Below are positions 7,031 through 11,871 of a DNA stretch of 11,871 nt, one piece after another. The DNA lies in contig JBKPCD010000202.1 in the NCBI GenBank assembly GCA_046727175.1, forward strand, positions 1-11,871, read 5' to 3'. Every line of letters starts with the position of its first letter. Position 1 is the first letter of the stretch. Position numbers and translations under genes: made by a program. The stretch is from JBKPCD01 sp046727175 (GTDB taxonomy: Bacteria; Acidobacteriota; Vicinamibacteria; Vicinamibacterales; 2-12-FULL-66-21). The notes below the pieces were generated by a model. That model did no database searches, was not told where the DNA came from, and saw nothing but the letters and a program-made list of their open reading frames with translations.

Positions 7031-7540
7031 TCATTGGAGGCGACTCGCGATGCTCGTGGCGCAGCCCGTCGCGACTAAGTCACCGGTTGTGCTGAAGATT
7101 TCAAGCGCAACCGTATCGGTGAACGCGTCCTCGTCGTCACTTATCTCGATGTCTCGCGTGAGTCTGTGTGTCCCTGTCCATGCTCCGGCGGCGCTGAACA
7201 CGAAGGCCTCGGACACTGCGCGGTACGTGTGGCCGCCTGTGCGCCGCCACACACCCAGGCCTGGCGTGCTCACGGCGGGGAGCTGGCCCGCGGTCGTCAC
7301 CGCGAGCGTACCCCCTTTGGCGAAGGTGAACAAAGCCGGGAATGCCCTCAGCGCCGCACCTGTCTGACAGTCGCGGACGGTGACGTGCAGGCGCCACGCC
7401 CCTTCGAGGCCGTCGTCAGCCCCGACGCCGTCTGAATGCGCCTTCGCTGTCGATCGCGACCCCGGAAAGAGCATGCAGGTCAGAACCAGGGCTGCGGTTC
7501 CACCGGAAGCCGCAAAGCGCTTCGCACTTCTCGATGTCAT
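7031..7540 (-). CDS. Secreted beta-rich protein of unknown function
   Basis: This encodes 169 residues from ATG 7540, preceded by AAAGGAG eight bases upstream, which decides this start over the in-frame codon at 7597. The N-terminal export signal (about 1-34) has a basic start, a hydrophobic core GGTAALVLTCMLF and a likely cleavage near AKA. The mature protein opens EGAWRLHVTVRDCQTG (46-61), followed by alternating strands with FTFAKGGTLAVTT, GVWRRTGGHTYRAVSEAF, DTVALEIFS and a final GCATSIASR. C58 and C160 may pair in the periplasm. Similar secreted proteins with a G-W-V-DC opening and a C-terminal GCAT motif recur in soil bacteria without known function. It is divergent from the downstream regulator gene across a 162-bp gap that holds phased repeats, so shared control is possible. 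Confidence 0.8.
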   Translation of the reverse strand: MTSRSAKRFAASGGTAALVLTCMLFPGSRSTAKAHSDGVGADDGLEGAWRLHVTVRDCQTGAALRAFPALFTFAKGGTLAVTTAGQLPAVSTPGLGVWRRTGGHTYRAVSEAFVFSAAGAWTGTHRLTRDIEISDDEDAFTDTVALEIFSTTGDLVATGCATSIASRLQ

Positions 7541-7634
7541 GCTGGTTTCTCCTTTTGTGTGGCGAGTAACGCTGGTAGGGCCCTCGGGCCGTGACAACGA
7601 GCAGCCATAGTGACATTGGCCAGCATTGAAGCGC

Positions 7635-7676
7635 CTGAAGTTTGTCTGAACCTTTTCTGAAGGTATGGGATAGCAT
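7635..7676 (+). promoter_or_regulatory. Three 11-bp-phased CTGAA repeats and candidate -10 box
   Basis: CTGAA occurs at 7635, 7646 and 7657, exactly 11 bp apart. Nine bases after the last copy comes TAGCAT (7671-7676), a passable -10. Direct repeats with 11-bp period directly before a -10 are the arrangement bound by PhoB/OmpR-type winged-helix regulators, and the next gene encodes that fold. A start near 7683 would favour the ATG at 7703. Autoregulation and control of the divergent secreted gene are inferences. Confidence 0.5.
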
Positions 7677-7702
7677 GGTCGAGCTGGGTGCCATCTGGAC
7701 TC

Positions 7703-9442
7703 ATGTCGCAGCCCGAGTCACACTCGACGTTTCGATTTGGTGAGTTCGAGCTCGATGTATCGGCCTACCAACTGCGCCGAGACGGGCAGCCGGTCCCGCT
7801 CGAGCGCAAACCGATGGACCTGCTCCTTCTTCTGGTGGAGCGCCATCGTCAGCTCGTGTCGCAGGCTGACATCGCAGAGCGGTTGTGGGACCCAGGCGTC
7901 TTCGTGGATTTCGAATTGGGAATCCATACCGCGATCCGGAAGCTGCGGCAAGCGCTGCGGGATTCGCCGGAGTCGCCGGCCTTCGTCGAAACCATTTCGG
8001 GCAAGGGCTACCGTTTCATCGCTCCGGTCAAGGCGGTGGTCTCGGGGCAGAACCAGGACGCCATCGAATCGATCGCGGTGCTGCCCTTCACCAGTGACAG
8101 CGCGGATCCCGACGCGGAATACTTGAGAGGCGGCATCACCGAAGCCGTCATTAACAAGCTCTCGCAGATCTGGAACCTCCGCGTCGTCGCCCGCAGCACG
8201 GTGTTCCGCTACGCCGGAAAGGGCATCGACCCCCAACAGGCAGGACAGGATCTGCACGTTCGTGCCGTGGTGTCGGGGAGACTGCTCCAGCACGGGAGTA
8301 CGTTGATCGTCCGGACCGAATTGATGGAGGTTGCCACGGGCGCGCTGCTGTGGAGTGGCCAGTACGAGCGGAAGGTGGACGACGTGTTTGCCCTCCAGGA
8401 CGATCTTTCCCGTGAAATTTCCGAGCAGTTGCGGCTGCAGTTGACCGGCGATGAGAAGCGGCGACTGACGAAACGCTACACGGAGAACGCCGAAGCGTAT
8501 CGGCTCTACCTGAAGGGACGTTACCACTGGAACAAACGGAGTCCGGAGGGTTTACAGAAAGCCGTTCACTATTTTCGCCAGGCCCTCGAGCTGGACCCAG
8601 CTTATTCGCTGGCTTACGCAGGTCTGGCCGACACCTACGCGTATCTGTCGCTTTTCAATGTCGTGGCTCCGCGGGAAGCCATGCCGAAAGCGAAGAGCGC
8701 TGCTGTGAAGGGGCTGGAGATCGACGAGGAGCTCGCGGAAGCCCACGTGTCACTGGGATACGTCAGCTTCACATACGACTTTGATTGGCAGGCCGCCGGA
8801 GAGCACTTCGAGCGAGCGGTTGCCCTGAATCCGGCCTATTCCAGAGCTCACACGTTTTTTCCTTTCTATCTCAGCTCTCTCGGACGATCGGAGGAAGCGT
8901 TGGATGTGGGGACGCGCGCCTTGGATCTCGATCCGGCTTCCCCCGCTGTTAGCCATAGCCTGGCGGTACAGCTGTACCTCGCACGGAGATTCGACCGGGC
9001 TATCGAGCAGGCCCATGACACGATCGAGATGGACGCGAATTTCGCGATGTCATACGCGGTGCTGGCAGAGGTGTATCTCTCGACAGGAATGTACCGCGAA
9101 GGTTTGGCCGCGCTGGAAAAGTATTCCGCACTCAGCCGCAGCAGCCCCACTGCTCTCGCCCTCCTTGGATACTCCTATGCTCGATTGCGAGAGCGAAAGA
9201 GGTCGCTGCAGATGATCGATGAGCTTCAGTCAGCTTCGGCGCACCGTTTCGTGCCGGCCCTTTTCGTTGCGCTGGTTCACGCCGCCCTGGAGGATACCGA
9301 TCAGGCCTTCGACTGGCTGGAAAAGGCGTACGAGGAGCGGTTCAATCGCCTTGCCTACCTCAAAGTAGAGCCGCTCTGGGACCCTCTTCGCTCCGATCCC
9401 CGCTTCCTTGATCTGCTGCGACGCATCGGGATCCCGCGGTGA
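7703..9442 (+). CDS. Winged-helix (OmpR/CadC-type), TolB-like, TPR transcriptional regulator
   Basis: This encodes 579 residues from ATG 7703. Residues 10-108 form a Trans_reg_C winged helix: FRFGEFELDVSAYQLRRDG, then LERKPMDLLLLLVE, the recognition part HTAIRKLRQALRD and the closing ETISGKGYRFIAPV. Residues 122-245 resemble the FlgO/TolB-like domain (IAVLPFTSDSADPDAEYL, GITEAVINKLSQI, VVSGRLLQ, YERKVDDVFALQDDLSREI). Residues 262-570 are tetratricopeptide repeats (for example AVHYFRQALELDPAYSLAYA and HFERAVALNPAYSRAH), ending in PLWDPLRSDPRFLDLLRR. The architecture is typical of Acidobacteriota regulators, which have no receiver domain. No membrane helix separates the DNA-binding and TPR parts, unlike CadC, so it is probably cytoplasmic and senses through protein or ligand contacts. 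GTG 7688 is an in-frame alternative start with no better ribosome site. Targets are unknown; nearby phased repeats suggest its own promoter. Confidence 0.9.
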   Translation: MSQPESHSTFRFGEFELDVSAYQLRRDGQPVPLERKPMDLLLLLVERHRQLVSQADIAERLWDPGVFVDFELGIHTAIRKLRQALRDSPESPAFVETISGKGYRFIAPVKAVVSGQNQDAIESIAVLPFTSDSADPDAEYLRGGITEAVINKLSQIWNLRVVARSTVFRYAGKGIDPQQAGQDLHVRAVVSGRLLQHGSTLIVRTELMEVATGALLWSGQYERKVDDVFALQDDLSREISEQLRLQLTGDEKRRLTKRYTENAEAYRLYLKGRYHWNKRSPEGLQKAVHYFRQALELDPAYSLAYAGLADTYAYLSLFNVVAPREAMPKAKSAAVKGLEIDEELAEAHVSLGYVSFTYDFDWQAAGEHFERAVALNPAYSRAHTFFPFYLSSLGRSEEALDVGTRALDLDPASPAVSHSLAVQLYLARRFDRAIEQAHDTIEMDANFAMSYAVLAEVYLSTGMYREGLAALEKYSALSRSSPTALALLGYSYARLRERKRSLQMIDELQSASAHRFVPALFVALVHAALEDTDQAFDWLEKAYEERFNRLAYLKVEPLWDPLRSDPRFLDLLRRIGIPR

Positions 9443-9475
9443 GTAGGCTTGATCCGATCTTGGTGGACGGATTGA

Positions 9476-9523
9476 CTACGCGGCCTGAGTCGACCGCCCT
9501 TCGAACTCCGCGGGGCTGAGCTG
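9476..9523 (-). pseudogene. IS3-like transposase C-terminal tail remnant
   Basis: On the minus strand the last 15 codons before a TAG read QLSPAEFEGRSTQAA. This resembles the LSPAEFE-type end of IS3-family OrfB transposases, where it normally follows RRPHSSLGY. The frame stays open further upstream, but that part is not similar. It is a tail fragment only, and short enough that coincidence is possible. Confidence 0.4.
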
Positions 9524-9630
9524 GCCCGTCCCACCAGCGGCTTCCTTCAAGTCGTCATGTTTTACTGATCCGGTTGGGCGACAAGGGCCGGACGCACCCT
9601 CAAGGACAGCGTAGTGTCCAACAATTCGGC

Positions 9631-9646
9631 TGACCGCATACGGTCA
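9631..9646. repeat. Hairpin next to transposase remnant end
   Basis: TGACCG and CGGTCA are perfect inverted arms around a CATA loop. The hairpin lies 8 bp beyond the stop of the leftward transposase remnant. TGTCC at 9615-9619 may be the outer end of that lost insertion sequence. It could be a terminal structure of the element or a transcript-end hairpin. Confidence 0.4.
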
Positions 9647-9653
9647 CGATAGA

Positions 9654-9815
9654 TTACGCGGCACGAGAGTAGTAGTTGAGAAGCCGACCGATGCGCTGAC
9701 GCCGCTGCACGCGGCCGCAGTGATATCGGCATTCCATACCGTCAATCAGTTCGTTGCCGAGCCCCTGCTGGTTACGTTCGCGATGATTGTGGTTCTCGAA
9801 AATTCGATTCGGCAT
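9654..9815 (-). pseudogene. Integrase-core transposase C-terminal remnant
   Basis: 53 codons on the minus strand include ENHNHRERNQQGLGNELID and then GRVQRRQRIGRLLNYYSRAA at the stop. Both are hallmarks of one group of DDE integrase-core (rve) transposases, whose proteins end with HYH-ERNHQGLGN-LI, a short linker, then QRR-RLGGLLNYY-RAA. About 280 residues, including all catalytic acidic residues, are missing upstream. The same strand carries the N-terminus of such a protein at 11447-11605. Similarity is judged from memory of the family and is strong over both motifs. Confidence 0.72.
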
Positions 9816-9893
9816 AAAGCCGCGGCGAAGCGAGTGAGCTCAGAAGGGGAGCGCGCTCGAGGATGGCCATAGCGGTCCTTCAAGCAAAAGTAG

Positions 9894-10234
9894 ATGCAAG
9901 CCGGCAGCGGGAACTTCACCTGGCATGATTTCCGGCACGACTACGCGTCACGCCTCGTGATGGCCGGCGTCAGCCTTCGAGCCGTGGAGCTGCTCGGTCA
10001 TAGGGGTCTGCGGATGGTGATGCGTTACGCGCATCTCGCCCTGGTTTCTTGAGTGACGAGGTCAAGAAGCTGGACACCTTCAGCTTGATCGACCGGAACG
10101 TCAAGAGGGCAAGAAAAGGGCAACGTGCCTCAAACTCTCGCGGGTTCTTCGTGTGTGTAGCTCGGGTGAGAGCCTGCTGTTACCTGGTGTTCGGGAAAGA
10201 ATTGTTCACTGATTGTTCACTGTCCCGAGTCTAG
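9894..10234 (+). pseudogene. Tyrosine recombinase (phage-type integrase) C-terminus with frameshift
   Basis: ATG 9894 follows an in-frame TAG and opens MQAGSGNFTWHDFRHDYASR, then LVMAGVSLRAVELLGHRGLR, then MVMRYAHLA. These are the H-x-x-R, LGH and Y boxes of the tyrosine recombinase catalytic domain, with the nucleophile in RYAHL. The frame then stops at TGA 10050-10052. Shifting by one base restores the expected continuation PGFLSDEVKKLDTF in the frame ending at TAG 10234. Loss of one C in the run after GCATCTCG explains this. The N-terminal core-binding domain and the first catalytic arginine are absent, so the protein is doubly inactive. It marks a former integrative element near 9.9-10.2 kb. 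Confidence 0.8.
10201..10222. repeat. Tandem duplication of an 11-bp unit
   Basis: ATTGTTCACTG occurs twice back to back (10201-10211 and 10212-10222), just downstream of the integrase remnant. It may be replication slippage or part of an old attachment region. CTCGGG (10161-10166) and CCCGAG (10224-10229) flank the area as weak inverted arms. Confidence 0.55.
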
Positions 10235-10353
10235 GACAACCAGCGCCTCGCGGCCGACGTTCGGTCCGGTTTCTGGCCGTCCCGGATTTTGCGGACCACG
10301 CGCGATCCGCTCCGTCTGCATCTGGCATTTATCAGTGCGTCGGCGGGTTGTGT

Positions 10354-10803
10354 CTACTTGAGCAGGCGAGGATCGATCGCGTGCTCGCCGGTCTGGACGA
10401 TGACGATGCGCTCGGCGTCCTGGTGCGCTGGGTTCAGCAGAACATTGAAGGTCTCGGGAACGATCGCCGACGGAACGCTCAGGAGTGCCGCGGAACCCTT
10501 AGTGAGCCAGCCGTCACCGAGCGCGCGAGTCACCTCGGTTTTTTCCGGCCAGTCTGTTGGCAGTTGGTCGAGTGAAACACGCTGGACTTGCACGTCGTCT
10601 GGCGCCTCGATCTTCAACAACCGGTAACGGACTGGCAACTCCTGGATGTCGATCTCGAAATGGACCAAGATCTCGAGGAGCGCGGCGGCGGGACTCTGAG
10701 CGCAATAGACCACCCGGTGGCCACGGGTATGCCAGCGTCCCGGCGTGCGCAACGCTCCATCACCCGCGAGGGAGAGATGGTTGCTGATCCGCCAGAGGAA
10801 CAC
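10354..10803 (-). CDS. RES-domain toxin (NAD+-degrading), RES-Xre module
   Basis: This encodes 149 residues from GTG 10803 and is full length for the RES family. It opens FLWRISNHLSLAGDGALR, then GRWHTRGHRVVYCAQSPAAA, LLEILVHFE, later GDGWLTKGSAALLSVPSA and NVLLNPAHQDAERI, and ends DPRLLK. The probable active-site set, by position within the family, is R23, Y33, E44 and S112. RES toxins degrade NAD+ (phosphorolysis or hydrolysis) and cause metabolic arrest until bound by their Xre partner. The gene follows the antitoxin with a one-base overlap: the G of the antitoxin's TAG is the first base of this GTG. That implies coupled translation and lower toxin than antitoxin output. No frameshift or lost key residue is seen, so it appears functional. 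Confidence 0.93.
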   Translation of the reverse strand: MFLWRISNHLSLAGDGALRTPGRWHTRGHRVVYCAQSPAAALLEILVHFEIDIQELPVRYRLLKIEAPDDVQVQRVSLDQLPTDWPEKTEVTRALGDGWLTKGSAALLSVPSAIVPETFNVLLNPAHQDAERIVIVQTGEHAIDPRLLK

Positions 10804-11261
10804 TAAGCCGCCATACCCTCGTCGATGCGGTACAACAGCTCTTCGACGAGTCGCGCGCCTGCCTCAGTAGCCGTGAGTTGGAGGGGGCTGCGATCCCTAA
10901 ACTGGCGCTTGGCAGCACGAAGCCAATGCCACGCGCGTTCGCCGTGTCCGAAGACGTGTTCGGCAAGCGCGGCAATACGGGCTAGGCGTACAGCGCGATC
11001 GGATTCCTCCCTGCTCAATGCCTCGCGTCGCGCGCGACGATGCGTGAGCGTACGTCTCGGGACGACCAGCGAGTAGATTTCCTCATCGGTCATACCTGAT
11101 CGCCGGAGCCCGTCGATCGCTCCTATGGTGAGACGTTCCTCGACCAGTTTGACGAGGTCCTGGTCAGAGCGCAACGCTTGAACGCCGAGCATCTCTTGAA
11201 CACGCTTCAGCAAGGTCGGCTGTTGCGCGGCTGACAGCTCGCCGATGGCAGCTTTAGGCAA
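10803..11261 (-). CDS. Xre/MbcA/ParS-type antitoxin of the RES toxin
   Basis: This encodes 152 residues from TTG 11261. The middle part (GLRRSGMTDEEIYSLVVPRR, then TLTHRRARREALSREESDRA) is the Xre-like helix-turn-helix region. The C-terminal 55 residues are the MbcA/ParS/Xre toxin-binding domain: AEHVFGHGERAWHWLRAAKR, then RSPLQLTATEAGARLVEELL and YRIDEGMAA. Such antitoxins block the RES active site and repress their own promoter. TTG 11261 is chosen because GGAGGG lies just before it and because an earlier in-frame TTG at 11297 falls inside the proposed -10 box. The upstream promoter carries two palindromic sites, consistent with autorepression. The stop shares one base with the toxin start. 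Confidence 0.9.
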   Translation of the reverse strand: MPKAAIGELSAAQQPTLLKRVQEMLGVQALRSDQDLVKLVEERLTIGAIDGLRRSGMTDEEIYSLVVPRRTLTHRRARREALSREESDRAVRLARIAALAEHVFGHGERAWHWLRAAKRQFRDRSPLQLTATEAGARLVEELLYRIDEGMAA

Positions 11262-11281
11262 GAACCCTCCAAGGTCTCTGT

Positions 11282-11314
11282 GGCAACATGCCCACAATTC
11301 TATGGCATTTTGCC
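11282..11314. promoter_or_regulatory. Twin operator of the RES-Xre operon
   Basis: Two copies of the palindrome GGCA-N3-TGCC, at 11282-11292 and 11304-11314, have centres exactly 22 bp apart, two turns of the helix, so they lie on the same DNA face. One sits in the spacer between -35 and -10, the other over the predicted transcription start. This is the expected layout for repression by a dimer of dimers. Xre binding is inferred. Confidence 0.7.
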
Positions 11315-11325
11315 GCGTCGGTCAA
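11297..11325 (-). promoter_or_regulatory. Promoter of the RES-Xre operon
   Basis: On the minus strand TTGACC (11320-11325) and TAGAAT (11297-11302) are separated by exactly 17 bp. Each matches the housekeeping sigma consensus in five of six bases. The start would be near 11290, giving a leader of about 29 bases that contains GGAGGG before TTG 11261. Confidence 0.75.
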
Positions 11326-11446
11326 CCAGTCGGCATTGTGAAGTTGTTCGCGCTTCCTCGGACAGATGTTGAAGAACACAAGGACAGGCACTTCGGTCGA
11401 GACGTGACCCTCGGCAAAAGTGGATCGGGGGAAAGGATCGCTGAGT

Positions 11447-11605
11447 CCAGAAGAGTCGATCTCGTGTTCGGAGGTCAGGACGCTTTCGTGAGCGCTTCAG
11501 AACATGGAGTTGTTGGCGCAGTGCGAGGTTCTCAAGCACCAGTTCGCGATGGCCGCGGCAGGCGAGGGCGAGCCCGCGTGTGATCCAGAGAAGTATTGCC
11601 AGCAC
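11447..11605 (-). pseudogene. Integrase-core transposase N-terminal remnant
   Basis: From GTG 11605 the minus strand reads LAILLWITRGLALACRGHRE, then LVLENLALRQQLHVLKRSRK and RPDLRTRDRLFW. This is the typical N-terminus of integrase-core transposases (hydrophobic start, LENLALRQQL, then a D-LFW motif). Similarity stops right after LFW near 11447, where the proteins should continue for about 270 residues. The frame runs on to 11300 without similarity. Together with the C-terminal remnant at 9654-9815 on the same strand, it could be one split element. Outer end TGTCC is possible at 11674-11678. Confidence 0.75.
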
Positions 11606-11689
11606 ACGGTGATCGTGTCTTCCGTATGGTGCGAAAACCAACGGGGCAGGAGTTCGGATCCAGTTCTGACGAGGGACAGGGGTTCGCGC

Positions 11690-11702
11690 GGGGCGAAGCC
11701 CC
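11690..11702. repeat. Short GC hairpin
   Basis: GGGGC, a GAA loop and GCCCC form a tight 5-bp hairpin about 85 bp upstream of the transposase remnant start. No T-run follows, so it is not a convincing terminator. It may belong to the insertion-sequence border. Confidence 0.35.
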
Positions 11703-11871
11703 CCGGCTAGTTGGTTCGGTGGAGCGGCGTGGCGCGACTGCTCTATCGCATGCGCGTCAAGTCGGCACGGTCTCCCGTACGGACGACGATCGAGCAAAGA
11801 CCAGTCGAGGAACCGAAACTGGCCGTCGAGCGAATGCGCGAAGTGATTTGAACGACCTAGAACCTTGAAAA
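11703..11871. other. Right edge, nothing recognisable
   Basis: A plus-strand frame with VARLLYRMRVKSARSP followed by a stop at about 11850 is open, but it has no start with a ribosome-binding site and resembles no family I know. No RNA gene or further transposase sequence is seen. Confidence 0.4.

Noticed and set aside
7688..7702. GTG 7688 as start of the TPR regulator
   Set aside because: It has no good ribosome-binding site, would lie within about five bases of the predicted transcription start, and adds only five residues before the conserved domain.
7718..8527. 269-residue minus-strand open frame
   Set aside because: Antisense shadow of the winged-helix and TolB-like part of the TPR regulator.
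10049..10234. Independent 61-residue gene
   Set aside because: Its first part is the frameshifted continuation of the integrase C-terminus; the rest has no features.
10803..11297. Longer antitoxin from TTG 11297
   Set aside because: That codon lies within the likely -10 box and has no ribosome-binding site; TTG 11261 follows GGAGGG.
1..11871. CRISPR arrays or other regularly spaced long repeats
   Set aside because: None was found by eye; only short inverted or direct repeats are present.

Overview
This is a GC-rich bacterial window. The gene families suggest an Acidobacteriota-like soil bacterium, possibly of the Vicinamibacterales type. That assignment is an inference from three things: the winged-helix/TolB-like/TPR regulator, the small secreted lipocalin-like proteins, and the cytochrome c-PQQ dehydrogenase. 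No rRNA or other marker gene is present to confirm it. No tRNA, rRNA or CRISPR array was found.

Layout from left to right. Positions 1-867 (minus) hold most of an AAA+ ATPase that runs off the left edge. Positions 868-2767 are mostly non-coding or decayed: a transposase remnant (1343-1471), one intact secreted lipocalin-like protein (1586-2047, minus), a broken arsenate-reductase/low-molecular-weight phosphatase gene (2187-2366) and a 5'-truncated SRPBCC gene (2441-2767). Positions 2946-3553 (minus) are a complete MazEF toxin-antitoxin operon with a palindromic operator touching the mazE start codon. Positions 4030-4274 are the two ends of a deleted Tat-exported enolase-superfamily gene. Its stop overlaps the start of an intact 776-residue diheme cytochrome c-PQQ dehydrogenase (4271-6601). 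A FUSC-type transporter fragment (6632-6928) and a small secreted protein (7031-7540, minus) follow.

Positions 7703-9442 encode a 579-residue winged-helix, TolB-like, TPR regulator. Three copies of CTGAA spaced exactly 11 bp apart lie in front of a possible -10 box. Positions 9476-10234 are a graveyard of mobile-element ends: two transposase C-termini on the minus strand and a tyrosine-recombinase C-terminus with an apparent one-base frameshift. Positions 10354-11261 (minus) are a complete RES-Xre toxin-antitoxin pair with a near-consensus promoter and two identical half-site palindromes two helical turns apart. Beyond it lies the N-terminus of a transposase on the same strand as the C-terminus at 9654-9815.

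Taken together this is an accessory, decaying region. Intact metabolic, sensory and secreted genes are interspersed with at least eight broken genes. Both toxin-antitoxin modules look intact with intact control regions, which fits selective retention of addiction modules while neighbouring genes decay. No wholly new multi-gene system is evident. The strongest new observations are the control regions of the two toxin-antitoxin operons and of the TPR regulator.
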